From Eutreptiella sp. 'Long Island Sound 2002' (Eukaryota > Euglenozoa > Euglenophyceae > Eutreptiales > Eutreptiaceae), in assembly GCA_964036045.1 (NCBI GenBank), contig OZ038382.1:76731918-76795917 (forward strand): a DNA stretch of 64,000 nucleotides, in the 5' to 3' direction. The notes below the pieces were generated by a model. That model saw nothing but the letters and a program-made list of their open reading frames with translations, searched no databases and was not told the origin of the DNA. The position numbers were made by a program, and so were the translations under genes. Position 1 is the stretch's first letter. Each line of letters begins with the position of its first letter. Positions 10,945 through 21,848 of the stretch are shown one piece after another.

Positions 10945-11277
10945 TTTCGAGATCCGAGGAATCTCCAAAAGCCTTTTTGAGGCTATCTGCAGAATGCAAG
11001 TAGTGAGAGGTATCAAAAAAACTATTGGTTTAGCATGGTAAGTGCGCCCGGCCTCGCGCACTCAATTGTGTAGAATGTGTATTTCCTAATGGTCCCGAAC
11101 AAAAAGTATTCCATGCCAAACTAGGCTCTGATGTCTCAATGGGTGCCTCATGTTGTACCGTTCGGGTCATGTTAGCATCAGGAGTGGTCAATCAATGGAT
11201 TCCTTGTTCACGCCATGCACTAAGTAATTTGCAATGAATTTCAAAAGCGGGCTGCCCTCAGTTGGCCGTAAACACGC
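10945..11277 (+). repeat. Partial copy of the tandem unit that follows
   Basis: The text at about 10960-11030 (CCAAAAGCCTTTTTGAGGCT, then a stretch ending in a run of A) is a diverged copy of sequences near 11450-11520, 12725-12790 and 13870-13930 in the tandem units. No coding signal was found. Confidence 0.55.
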
Positions 11278-11757
11278 GTTTTCCAGTTGATTTAGCAACA
11301 TATGAGGTGCCCAGCCTCCTATCTTCCGGGGTGTATAACAGTTTTTCAGAAGCGCTGGGTCACAAGATGTATGAAACAAGGTGACCTACAGGAGGAGTGT
11401 CTAATCGCTACTCTTAAGCTCACTGTTTTCAGAGGATTCCAAAAAGAAGGAATGTCAAAAAGCCTTTTTGAGTCTATCGGCAGAATGCAAGTAGTAAGGG
11501 GTATCAAAAAAAAATACTTTTTCATCATGTTGAGAGCGCGAGCCCTTGCGCATGAAGTGTTAAGTCGTGCAACACTTTGACCCATATCGAATCTTGCAGT
11601 TTTGCTCTTGCTCCATTCCTGCTTCATGCCACTTGCGATGTCAAAAGCTCATCTCCAATAGGCCTGAAAATCTCAATCCAGGTATATGAGTGCCCGAGGA
11701 CTTGAGCACTCAACCTCCTATAATAATTATTCTTTCATGTAGACATGTACCGGTTGT

Positions 11758-12237
11758 GTGAACAGCACCCATGTGAGTGTTTTTATTGTTTGGCTGGAAA
11801 ACCATCTCCGAATCAAACCTGAAAAATGCGAGTTCATGAAGGAGGAGATGGAGTACCTGGGTTTCGATGTGGCGTATGGCTGGTGGAAACCAGCCGCATC
11901 TAAGATGCAGCCCCAACAGGACATGCAGATTCGCAATGACCCTAAGAAGGGTCTACACAATGTACTTATTTTTGGTGGCGCCTGTAACTTCTAAAGGCGA
12001 CACATCCACAACTTTACCTACTCTTCTGCCCTTCTTACTGACCTAATCAGGAAAACTACTCCCTGGCGGTGGACCGCCAGAGAGGGAGAGTGTTTCAAGG
12101 AGTTGGAGAAGAAAATTGCCCCCTCCAGCTGCCTGGGGGTACCTCGCCCTAAGGCTGAAATGGTCCTGAACACTGATGCCAGTGATGTAAGGGGGCAGGA
12201 ACAATTTACGAATGGCAAGAGCTTCACCCCGCTGAAC
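11758..12237 (+). pseudogene. RT palm/RNase H-start fragment, copy 1
   Basis: The frame reads KPEKCEFMKEEMEYLGFDV, which is the RT palm-thumb segment after the YxDD motif in Ty3/gypsy elements. It continues through a stop near 11992 to RRHIHNFTYSSALLTDLI and TPWRWTAREGECFKELEKKI. The start of the RNase H domain, VLNTDASDV (about 12163-12190), carries the first catalytic Asp. There is no fingers domain or YxDD upstream in this unit, and RNase H is cut short at about 12240. It is a dead fragment. Confidence 0.75.
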
Positions 12238-12884
12238 TAACTCATTGTTAGGCGGCCCAAACAGGTACGCTTTTGTACCGCTCTTTTTGGAAAAAAAAAC
12301 CGAGAAATGATGTGGGCTTTTTCAGTGAATTACCCTGTTTTTTTTACCCTGATTTTTCATGCCTGTTCTTTCAGTCAAAAGAGGTACCTTTCTCCTGTCG
12401 TTGCAACAAACGAGGCTCCTTTGTGCTGGTGCGTACGATGGTATCTCAAAAACGAAGGACAATCCACTGTGTGTCGCACCTTGTGTCGGTTATTACGCCC
12501 CTTTTTCTGCAACAGATTGCACCAGAAGCAAATACACGGAACATTCGCATAAGGGTTTTCCAGTTGATTTAGCAACATATGAGGTGCCCAGCCTCCTATC
12601 TTCCGCGCTGTATAACAGTTTTTCAGAAGCGCTGGATCACAAGATGTATGAAACAAGGTGACCTACAGGAGGAGTGTCTAATCGCTACTCTTAGGCTCAC
12701 TGTTTTGACAGGATTCTAAAAAGAAGGAATGTCAAAAAGCTTTTTTGAGTCTATCGGCAGAATGCAAGTAGTAAGGGGTATAAAAAAAAACTACTCTTTC
12801 ATCATGTTGAGAGCGCGAGCCCTCGCGCACTGAGTGTTCCGTCGTGCAAGACTTTGACCAATATCGAATCTTGCAGTTTTGCTT

Positions 12885-13340
12885 TTGCTTTTTATTGTTT
12901 GGCTGGAAAACCATCTCCGAATCAAACCTGAAAAATGCGAGTTCATGAAGGAGGAGATGGAGTACCTGGGTTTCGATGTGGCGTATGGCTGGTGGAAACC
13001 AGCCGCATCTAAGATGCAGCCCCAACAGGACATGCAGATTCGCCATGACCCTAAGAAGGGTCTACACAACGTACTTAGTTTTGGTGGCGCCTGTAACTTC
13101 TATAGGCAACACATCCACAATTTTACCTACTCTTCTGCCCTTCTCACTGACCTAATCAGGAAAACTACTCCCTGGCGGTGGACCGCCAGAGAGGGAGAGT
13201 GTTTCGAGGAGTTGAAGAAGAAAATTGCCCCCTCCAGCTGCCTGGGGGTACCTCGCTCTAAGGCGAAATGGTCCTGAACACTGAAGCCAGTGATGTAAGG
13301 GGGCAGGAACAATTTACGAATGGCAAGAGCTTAACTCTGC
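12885..13340 (+). pseudogene. RT palm/RNase H-start fragment, copy 2
   Basis: Same segment as the fragment in unit 1, reading KPEKCEFMKEEMEYLGFDV through HIHNFTYSSALLTDLI without the internal stop. It loses frame near 13260 (GVPRSKAKWS then stop) where copy 1 still reads into VLNTDAS. The expected Asp codon at the RNase H start reads GAA here (TEASDV in the shifted frame). Confidence 0.75.
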
Positions 13341-14179
13341 TGAACTTACTCATCCCTAGGCGTCCCAAACAGGGACGCTTTTGTACCGCTCTTTTTAAAT
13401 AAAAACACCGAGAAATGATGTGGGCTTTTTCAGTGAATTACCCTGTTCTTTTTACCCTGATTTTTCATGCCTGTTCTTTCAGTTAAAAGAGGTACCTTTC
13501 TCCTGTCGTTGCAACAAACGAGGCTCCTTTGTGCTGGTGCGTACGATGGTATCTCAAAAACGAAGGACAATCCACTGTGTGTCGCACCTTGTGTCGGTTA
13601 TTACGCCCCTTTTTCTGCAACAGATTGTGAGGCCTCGCAATGCAAGGATTCGATTTCATTTGTTTTACCAGAAGCAAATACACGGAACATTCGCATAAGG
13701 GTTTTCCAGTTGATTTAGCAACATATGAGGTGCCCAGCCTCCTATCTTCCGCGCTGTATAACAGTTTTTCAGAAGCGCTGGATCACAAGATGTATGAAAC
13801 AAGGTGACCTACAGGAGGAGTGTCTAATCGCTACTCTTAAGCTCACTGTTTTGACAGGATTCTAAAAAGAAGGAATGTCAAAAAGCCTTTTTGAGTCTAT
13901 CGGCAGAATGCAAGTAGTAAGGGGTATAAAAAAAGGTACTCTTTCATCATGTTGAGAGCGCGAGCCCTCGCGCACTGAGTGTTCTGTTGTGCAAGACTTT
14001 GACCAATATCGAATCTTGCAGTTTTGCTTTTGCTCCATTCCTGCTTCATGCCACTTGCGATGTCAAAAGCTCATCTCAAATAGGCCTGAAAATCTGAATC
14101 CAGGTATATGAGTGCCCGAGGACTTGAGCACTCAACCTCCTATAATAATTATTCTTTCATGTAGACATGTACCGGTTGT

Positions 14180-14660
14180 GTGAACAGCACCGATGTGAGT
14201 GTTTTTATTGTTTGGCTGGAAAACCATCTCCGAATCAAACTTGAAAAACGCGAGTTCATGAAGGAGGAGATGGAGTACTTGGGTTTTGATGTGGCGTATG
14301 GCTGGTGCAAACCAGCTGCATCTAAGATGCAGCCCCAACAGGACATGCAGATTCGCCATGACCCTAAGAAGGGTCTACACAACGTACTTAGTTTTGGTGG
14401 CGCCTGTAACTTCTATAGGCGACACATCCACAATTTTACCTACTCTTCTGCCCTTCTCACTGACCTAATCAGGAAAACTACTCCCTGGCGGTGGACCGCC
14501 AGAGAGGGAGAGTGTTTCGAGGAGTTGAAGAAGAAAACTGCCCCCTCCAGCTGCCTGGGGGTACCTCGCTCTAAGGCGAAATGGTCCTGAACACTGATGC
14601 CAGTGATGTAAGGGGACAGGAACGATTTACGAATGGCAAGAGCTTAACTCTGCTGAACTT
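14180..14660 (+). pseudogene. RT palm/RNase H-start fragment, copy 3
   Basis: Third copy of the segment. It shares the frame break near 14580 with copy 2 and reads VLNTDASDV in the shifted frame from 14584. Small changes set it apart (KLEKREFMKEE instead of KPEKCEFMKEE). Like the others it has no upstream RT core. Confidence 0.75.
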
Positions 14661-15041
14661 ACTCATCCCTAGGCGTCCCAAACAGGGACGCTTTTGTACC
14701 GCTCTTTTTAAAAAAAAACACCGAGAAATGATGTGGGCTTTTTCAGTGAATTACCCTGTTCTTTTTACCCTGATTTTTCATGCCTGTTTTTTCAGTTAAA
14801 AGAGGTACCTTTTTCCTGTCGTTGCAACAAACGAGGCTCCTTTTCGCTGGTGCGTACGATGGTATCTCAAAAACGAAGGACAATCCACTGTGTGTCGCAC
14901 CTTGTGTCGGTTATTACGCCCTTTTTTCTGCAACAGATTGTGAGGCCTCGCAATGCAAGGATTCGATTTCATTTGTTTTACCAGAAGCAAATAAACGGAA
15001 AATTCGCATAAGGGTAATTACGACAAATAACATTCATTTTC

Positions 15042-15061
15042 GAATGCGAGGCCTCGCATTC
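15042..15061. repeat. Perfect 20-bp palindrome
   Basis: GAATGCGAGGCCTCGCATTC is its own reverse complement. It sits between the last tandem unit and the insertion point of copy A. A related half-site (GAGGCCTCGCAATGC) lies within tandem units two and three. Confidence 0.9.
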
Positions 15062-15084
15062 AATTTCGAACTATGCGCAAAAAG

Positions 15085-15101
15085 TATAGTTTCAGGAATC
15101 G
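15085..15101. repeat. Left target-site duplication of retrotransposed copy A
   Basis: TATAGTTTCAGGAATCG here matches TATATTTTCAGGAATCG at 25186-25202 in 16 of 17 positions. It sits exactly at the left edge of the G+C-rich element copy. A long direct flanking repeat of this kind is typical of target-primed reverse transcription. Confidence 0.85.
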
Positions 15102-16611
15102 CAGCTCCGCGCCATAACCCGATACGACCCGCCGGGAGGGACCTCGGTGGACGATTTCCTCCACCACATGCTCCGGCTGGGGGACTTCGCATGGGAGCTT
15201 CGCAACCACCGGCTGGAGCAACTCCTCCGCGAGCCCCAGAGGGCGGCGGCCCGGGCGCACCGTTGGCTCACTGCGGCGGAGGGCAACCACCCTCCCCCTC
15301 CCCCGCGCCCTGACAAGGACTTCGTAGCCTCCCTCCGTGTTGTGAATGGCACTCTGGAGTGCCCGCCCCAAGAGAGCCCCCACCCGTACCAGGACCTGCC
15401 GGGGGGGTTCTCGAGGCACCTACAAGACGCCCTCTTCCCACCGTGGATCATCGGGCGCGGCTCCATGACTGCATGGGAGGCGCGCATCGTGGGGGAGGAG
15501 TGGGCGCGGGAGTGGAGCCGGTGGAGCGCCGCCACGCGCGCCCCGGAGACCCCTGCGCAACGATACGCCGCCATCCTGCTCCGGTGGTGGGGGCCGGACA
15601 TCCGGCCGAGACCTACCATGATCCGCGGGGCGGGGCCTGACCACCCGTGGGACGCGGCGACGGGGGGATGGCTGCAAGCGGCCCCGGGGCCGCAAACGGG
15701 ATGGACTGGGGACGTGTCCTCACTCGTCAGGACAACGTGCTCGGGGCTACGGGGATACGCACGTGGGGACACGCTGCGGCCACTGTCTGGTGGCACCCCC
15801 CAGAGGACGGGGCCACCCAACTCACCGTGGCGCACTTCAAAGCTTGGGGGCCGGTATACGACGACGCCCTGTCCCGGCTGGGCGACACCCAGGGGCCCTT
15901 GCTCCTCATGCTCCCCACCGGCATTGCAGCCGCGCTGCGCCAGGAGCTGGACGGCTGCGAAGGGCTGCGAGTGGGGTGGGAGGCAGTCGCGGACGGCACC
16001 CTGCTGGCCCTCCTCCACAGAGACACCGCGAACGGGTGCCAATGGGATGCGCTGACGCCCCACCTCACCGGGCGCCATGTGTACATGGCGAGCCCCCCCC
16101 AGGGGCACCCCCGCCCGGCGTCGGACGACCTCATCGCCGCCTTCCACGACCGCGGGATCCTCCGGGACGACACGTGACAGGAGGTCCAGCGGAAGACGCT
16201 TGGCAAGGACTACCGGCGCCGCGTCCGCGCCTGCCTGCTCGAGATCCGGGACCCCCTCCGACAGAGGTGGGACGACCTCTGGCTCCGTCATCTCGACCCT
16301 TGGTCGCCGCCCTCCCATCTCCCACATACCTGCCGACTCTGCGGAGAATGTGACACGGTGTCCTCTGCAGCGTCGACAGGCGCCAACAGGTGCGCGCGGT
16401 GCGCCCAGGTAGCCGCGTGCCCCTGGCCCGAACCTCCCGCAGGCCCGCGCAGGCGCACAGAGGAGGAGGCCTTGCGCCGGCGCATCGAGGGGGCACACAC
16501 CCCCTCGCACGAACAAGCGGGCCCCGCGGGCGCTGCCCTTCTGTGGATCCACGTGCACCTGCGGGACCCCACATCCGTTGCGCACCTGTCGCACGTGTTC
16601 GCCCCCTAACC
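15102..16611 (+). pseudogene. ORF2 C-terminal region (copy A), with CxxC-CxxC zinc domain
   Basis: About 500 codons that match 43,322-44,462 plus 52,158-52,570 in element G. Text in order: TSVDDFLHHMLRLGDFAWEL, LSRLGDTQGPLLLMLPTGIA, ASDDLIAAFHDRGILRDD, and a C-terminal CRLCGECDT ... NRCARCAQVAACPW zinc-binding-like domain. It ends HVFAP-stop at about 16609. Frame changes occur at about 15,715 (frame of 15147 to frame of 15647). A TGA in the QEVQRKTLG context (about 16,175) replaces a Trp codon in G. The two copies differ largely at third positions and conservatively, which argues that this was real coding sequence. I recognise no enzyme family; a nucleic-acid-binding or nuclease accessory domain is only a guess. 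Confidence 0.65.
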
Positions 16612-16639
16612 CCCACCCGCCGCCGCCCTTTGCAGAGCC

Positions 16640-17882
16640 CGCAGCACCATGCCACGCCGACGGGGGGATGGGCCGGGGCACACCAGGGCCCGCCGCAGAG
16701 CGCAGAAGGCGGCCGTCCAGGGGCCTGGTGGCGGACGCGGTGGCGGAGGCACACGAAGCGCACGCTGCCGCACGGTGTGACCTGGAGGACAGTGCGAGGG
16801 CTTTCGTCAACGAGACTGCCCTCCCGGCCGTCCGCGCCCTGAACGGAGCGGGGGCCCCTATGCTGCTCTCGGCAATGCACCGGATCGTGAACGCCGTCCG
16901 GCGAGGGGCTCATCAGCCCGGAGGCGGCCCTCTACGGGCACTGGATGGAGTGGCGCGAGTCCAATCGGTCGGGCCGGCCCCTGTCCATGGGGGACACCCT
17001 GCGGCTGACGGGAGCAGGGTCTGCCATGTCCCTCCGCAGTAGCGCCCCAGCCCTGCTGCACGCCCTCAAGACGCGCTACCCCGGGGACGCGGCCCCGTAC
17101 TTGAACCAGGCGCGGGCCACGTACCCGGGAGGAGTGTCCGAGCTGGATGCGGCGCTCCACCTTCTACACCCGCCGGAAGAGGACCTGGAGGTGGGCGAGG
17201 TCACGGTGTTCGTGGAAGGCGCGGACGAGGCGTCCGCCCGCCCCCGGCCGACCAACCCGGTGTACGACGGCACCAGGCCTACCCCCCCGTACGCCGTCGT
17301 CTACGAGGCGTTCCCCAGGGAGCCCACTTGGTGCCCCGCCCCCCTGCCGGAGACGCACGCGCCCCGCAGCTGGGCTAACCCAGACCTGTCCCCCCCCCTC
17401 TCCAGGACCAGGGGTGCCCACCACAGGGGGCAGGTCCTCTGGCAGGAGTGCCTGGCACCCCCCTGCTCCTCCTCGTCGTCGCGACCCGCGGGGACCCGGG
17501 GCGGATCCTGGGGATCACCCCCACCCACCTCTATGGGGCAACACCTGTACCCCGCCCCCCCCTCACGGCGCCCGCGGCGCGGGACAGAGTACACACCTTC
17601 CTGCGAACACAGGAGGTCACCGCCGTTACGGGGGTCCACCTGGTGCGGCTGCCCCTGACACCGCTCGACGACCCCCGGGGGCCCAGGGCCCTGGGCCCCG
17701 CCCCGGACTGGGAGCTGTGGCGCGACGCGTGGGCCGCGTGGCTCCCCCGCCTCCGCTCCCAATGCCGGTGGATGGCCGCAGGCCCCCGGCCCTGCGGGGC
17801 TGACGCCACAGCCGGCCCCCCACGCCCTTCCCCCCTCATTCCCGCAGAGCACCACACGGCACTGCCCACGGCACGGCACTGA
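16640..17882 (+). pseudogene. ORF3 (copy A), conserved protein of unknown function
   Basis: Coding text begins near RGLVADAVAEAHEAHAAARC (about 16,720) and continues ALPAVRALNGAGAPMLLSAM. The frame shifts near 16,905 to YGHWMEWRESNRSGRPLSMG and LLHALKTRYPGDAAPYLNQA, then shifts again near 17,435 to TPLLLLVVATRGDPGRILGI and DWELWRDAWAAWLPRL, ending at a TGA at about 17,880. Element G carries the same order with about 75-80% identity by eye. No catalytic motif is visible. It sits between ORF2 and ORF4 with very short gaps, so it is probably a third product of the same transcript. Confidence 0.55.
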
Positions 17883-17923
17883 TGCACCAGGAGGTAGTGG
17901 GAAGGGCGCGCCTGCCACCACGC

Positions 17924-19604
17924 ATGCCTACCAGGGTAACAGTGATGGCAGACTCCGATGGGTCCCCCCAGCGGGACGACCGCCACCACCGCCGGTCCCG
18001 CTCCCGCTCCCCCGTCTCCTCCCCGGAGTGGACGGGGGAGACCCTCGCGGAGCGCGAGGAGCGGAGGCTGGCGGAGGCGGCGGTGCTGGTCGGGCCGCCG
18101 CCGCCGGCCCGGGAGCCTGGGCAAAGACGACCGCCCCCGCCGCCCAAGCAGCCAGCCCCGCCGCCCCGCCCCGCCCAGACGAGCAGGAAGCAGAGACCGC
18201 AGCGGGCCACGCCGCGGCCCCGACCGAGGCCCCCGGCACGCCGCCGACACGGGGGGCAGCCCCGGCGCAGGAACCAGGCGCATTGCCGAGGCCTGCCGCA
18301 GCTGCAGAGGAGAGCAAGAAGGGCGCGCGAGGGGTTGCGACCGCACGGGCCACGGGCGCCTCGTCGGCGGCCGCCGCGGCAGCGAAGGAGAGCGGGGAGG
18401 GCGCGCGAGGGGCTGCGGCCGCGACCCCGGCGGGCCGCGACACCACCTCGGCCGGCCGCGCCACGACCTCCAGCACGCCGCGAACGCGAGGGGACGGACC
18501 CCGCACGGGCCGCGGGCGCCTCGCCGGCGGCCGCCGCGGCAGCAGAGGAGAACGAGGAGGGCGTGCGCGGGGTTGCGACCGCGGCCAAGGGCGCCTCATC
18601 GGCGGCCGCCACGGCAGCGAAGGAGAGCGAGGAGGGCGCGCGAGGGGCTGTGGCTGTGATCCCGGCGGGCCGCGACACCGCCTCGGCCGGCCACGCCGCG
18701 GCCCCCAACACGCCGCGCAAGCGGGAGAAAAACCCCGCACGGGCCGCGGACGCCTCGCCGGCGGATGCCGCAGCAGCAGCAGTGGGCAGGGAGAGCGCGA
18801 AGTACCGCGCCCACGCCAACCCCACCCACACCCACACCAGCCCCCCCAAGCCGTTCCCCCCCAAGCCCTTCCTCCCGGGGCGGGAGCGGCACGTCCGCCC
18901 CCCGACGCGCGAGCGCTCGCCGCGTCACGCTGCCGCAGCTGCAAAGGCAGCGGGACGCCCGGCGAGTGGTCCAGGAAGGGCGCAGCAGCGGGGGGGAGCA
19001 GAGCGCAGGCAGCGGACGGCGCGACTCGGGGCAGGGGGCCGGGAAGGGGCCAGGGCACGGGAAGGGCGCGCAGGGGCGCGGGCAGGGAGCCCAGGTGCAG
19101 GGGGCAGGGCGAGGGGAGGTGGGAGAGCGAGCGGGCCAGGGCGTGGGGGACGGGAAGCGGGACCCGCGACACGGGCAGGGGGCTGGAAAGGGGCCCAAGG
19201 GCAAGGGCAAGGGCGCCGCGGGCCCCAAGGGACAGGCAGGACGGGGCAAGGGAGCCCAGGGGGGAGGACAGGGCGAAGGGAGGGGGGCAGAGGGCGGGGC
19301 GCCCCCGCAGCTGGACGTGCAGCCGGTGAGGTGCATCCCCCCCGGCATCCAACAGATGCCGGCACACCACACCCACCACCACCACCACCACCACCACCAC
19401 CACCTCTACAACATCGACCCCGACGCCGGCGAGCTCGTCCCCCCCCAACCCCCACGACACCAGCACCATCAAGCCCCCCCCGCGCCGAGGGCAGAGCCGG
19501 CGCGGATGGCCTCGGCGGACGGGGGACGGGGCGCGGCATCGGCGCCGCAGGCGCAGGGGCAGCGAGGGGGGCCGGCACGGGGGGCGGAGGAGGGCCGGGC
19601 ATGA
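17924..19604 (+). pseudogene. ORF4 (copy A, first duplication unit): SR-, RGG- and His-rich gag-like protein
   Basis: ATG at 17924 opens MPTRVTVMADSDGSPQRDD followed by HHRRSRSRSPVSS, an Arg/Ser-dipeptide segment, then ETLAEREERRLAEAA. The middle (18,150-18,760) is Ala/Arg-rich and made of repeated blocks. In the frame of 18765 it continues LPQLQRQRDARRVVQEG, then a Gly/Gln/Lys/Arg-rich low-complexity stretch (QGRGQGAQVQGAGRGEVG). A tract of ten consecutive His (within about 19,360-19,405) and LYNIDPDAGELVPPQPP follow. The reading ends at a TGA (19,602) where the second unit has TGG. SR, RGG and His tracts suggest RNA binding or phase-separating packaging, like a Gag analogue. That function is inference. 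Frameshifts occur in the repetitive middle. Confidence 0.55.
18300..18770 (+). repeat. Internal short tandem blocks in the ORF4 middle region (copy A only)
   Basis: Repeated blocks containing GAGAGCGAGGAGGGCGCGCG and GGCGGCCGCCGCGGCAGC-like text recur every roughly 100-150 bp. Element G has a much shorter middle region, so this is an expansion private to copy A. Confidence 0.6.
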
Positions 19605-20024
19605 GACCGGGACTGGGGCGCGGTCCCGGACCCTCTGGGGGAGGAGACCCTCCCCCTGGTGGGGGAGGTGTAAGGGTGGTTGTGCTGGGCCAACCAGGAG
19701 ACCTCCAGGAGGTCGAGGAACCGGCCCTTCGATGCCGTGCTCCTCCGAAGGAACGGAGGAAACCGAGAGGTACCCCCGGGGGGGTGGGCAGCCCCAGAGG
19801 ACCATGAGAGGGTCCTCAGGTCAGTGATCCGGGCAGCGTGGCCCGACAGGGAGCCGACGTGGCCGGCCTTCCTGGAGGGGGGAGCGGTGCTCCGCATCAC
19901 GGATGCGGACGCCAACAACTGGCTCCCCCGGGCTTTGCGCAGCGCCCTCGCCCACTGGCGCTACCGCCGCCACAACCCGCCGCCGCCGCAGCCCCAGCCC
20001 CCACACAAGCGGCGGCGCAGGTGA
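19605..20024 (+). pseudogene. ORF4 C-terminal domain, first unit (separated by stops)
   Basis: Continuation of ORF4 after the stop. Two in-frame stops (TGA at about 19,602 and TAA at about 19,670) correspond to TGG and TAC in the second unit. The remainder reads RNRPFDAVLLRRNGGNREV, VLRITDADANNWLPRALRSA and a basic proline-rich tail ending PHKRRRR. The same domain is present in unit two and in element G, so it is a conserved C-terminal domain of ORF4. Confidence 0.6.
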
Positions 20025-21846
20025 AGGCCCAGACAGCGGGTACGGGAGAGTTGGGGGGGGGGGGCTGGGCCCCCCGGCCCACGCCCCCCCCATAGTACGG
20101 CACGACGCAAGAGGGCGCGCCACCTCCCGCGGGAGGGAGTGCGGAGACAACGAGCGCGGGGGGGAACCTGCTGCCCCGCAGCCCGCTAACCACTGACCGC
20201 TAACCCTCACGGCCACCCCCGGCCGGCCGGCGCCGCGCGACAACGGCCGGGGGATGAGGGGCCCCAGCGAGGGCCTGCGCGAGAATCTGGCTCTCGGTAG
20301 AGGGGGGCGGGGGAAGGGCGCGACCCCCCGGCCGATGGCTGGCCCCCGGGGCCAGGACTGCCATGCCGCCCCCCCCCCCCGGCCGACAGGAGGCACCGCC
20401 AGGGGACCAAAGGGCCCCCCCAACCCCCCCCCCCCCTCCCACACAGGCCCGAGAGCGGGCGGGGGGGCGGCCCCCCCACCCCCCCCCCGCGCCCACCTCA
20501 GCTGGGGAGCCACAGGCGCGGCCCTCCGCCCCCCCAGGCCCGGGGGGGCGCCCCCCCCCTCAGGAGGAACGGCGACGCGGTAAGGGCAACGGCGGCTGGA
20601 CCTGCTCCCGCGAACCCACACCGGCGTGCAGGAACAACGCGCACAAGGGAACAGGAAGGAGGCCGCTCCCCACATGACCCTCCCGTAACCACAGCCCACT
20701 CCGAGGTGACAGAGGGGGGATCAGGTCAGCTGGGGCCCCCGGAGGAGCGGTCCACGGGCCGCCCCTCACCCCCCCCCCACCCCGGGGCGGCACTTTAGCC
20801 CGGACCGCACGCGCGCGCCAGAAGGGAGCGCGCCGGCGACACGGAGAGGGCCAGAAAGGAGTACCGCAGGCCGCCGCCCGGAACGAGAGCAGGGAGGCCG
20901 GGGCGCGACACCCCCCCCCCCCCCGCCCCCCCACCAGCCCGCCAGCCGCGGGGGCCCCGGCCCCCACCCCCCGAGGCAGGGGGGATGGGCCCCCCCCGCC
21001 CGAGAGGGGGGCCGGAGTGTGACCCGCCCCCCCGCCCCAGCCGCCGGCTCACATGGGGGCCGCGAAGAACAAGCGGGCCCACGCCTGCGCACCGGGACGC
21101 TGCACAGATCGTACCCAGAGAAGCCGGGTGAGCACGAACCGGAGTGGTATGGGGGGCCACGCCCCCCATGGACAGCACAACGCCAGTGACGCCCGCTTTG
21201 TTGCCTGCCCCGGGAAGGCAGAGGGACGGAAAGAGGCAGAGCGACCCCCCGCCCTACAGGCCCCGCCCCGGCCGCACAGCCGGAGGAAACGGCGCACCCC
21301 CCCCCCCCAGCCGGCCCCCCAGCATAAGAACGCCATGGACCCGCCCCGTGGCGCGCAGCCCCCACAGGGACAGAGCGGGGCCCCCACACCCGCACGCCCG
21401 CGCCCACAACGCGGACCCCGACAGCCCAGCCAGTGGACGGGCAGTCGGGGGAGGAGGAGCGCAAGACCCCAGACGCCCCACGCAACGGTCGAAGGCACCC
21501 CCCCGGGGACGCCCTGCCGCCGCCCCCACAACCCCAAGCCAAGTAGGGGGGAACCGGGACCGGACCGCCCCCCCCCAAGCACGCCAGACGGAGCAAGGGA
21601 CCGGGGCAGGACACGCGGAGGGGCACGGACCACGTGGAACGGCCCTACCAGCGCCCAGTGCCGGGACCACACGAGATGCGCGCGCCACACCACCCAGCGG
21701 GGGGGGGAGCGGAAACCGCGAGAGCGCAAGCGCACACACACGAAAGGGACACGCGGGGACTACCGGAAGGGCAAACGGACCGAGCGCGCGGAACGCACAG
21801 ACCGCATGGAATGGCGTACCGGCGAGCGAGGGTAAGGGACACCCGG
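20025..21846 (+). other. 3' UTR-like noncoding sequence, first unit
   Basis: Extremely G+C-rich DNA with many homopolymer runs of C and G (for example around 20,085, 20,425, 20,910 and 21,000). The long open frames on both strands here follow from low stop-codon density and show no conserved domain. It is repeated in the second unit and partly shared with element G's 3' UTR. Confidence 0.6.
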
Positions 21847-21848
21847 AA

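Larger units (their letters stand above)
11278..15014 (+). repeat. Tandem triplication of a 1.15-1.3 kb segment
   Basis: Three direct copies start at 11278, 12556 and 13703, each with GTTTTCCAGTTGATTTAGCA. Each contains, in order, a noncoding part, a Ty3/gypsy RT/RNase H fragment, and a segment ending CATTCGCATAAGG (AATTCGCATAAGG in the third). The second copy lacks about 180 bp upstream of the RT fragment (present at about 11610-11780 and 14030-14200). The first lacks about 41 bp present in the other two (13628-13668 and 14939-14979). Copies two and three are the most alike. This indicates serial unequal duplication of a dead LTR-element fragment. Confidence 0.85.

Noticed and set aside
11278-15014. 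CRISPR-like array or LTR pair
   Set aside because: Units are over 1 kb, contain RT fragments and are directly adjacent. There are no short repeats with unique spacers, and no LTR terminal dinucleotides were found.
18596-19805. Minus-strand open frames up to 625 codons opposite ORF4
   Set aside because: The plus-strand reading has start, domains and cross-copy conservation. The minus frames are G+C-driven shadows.
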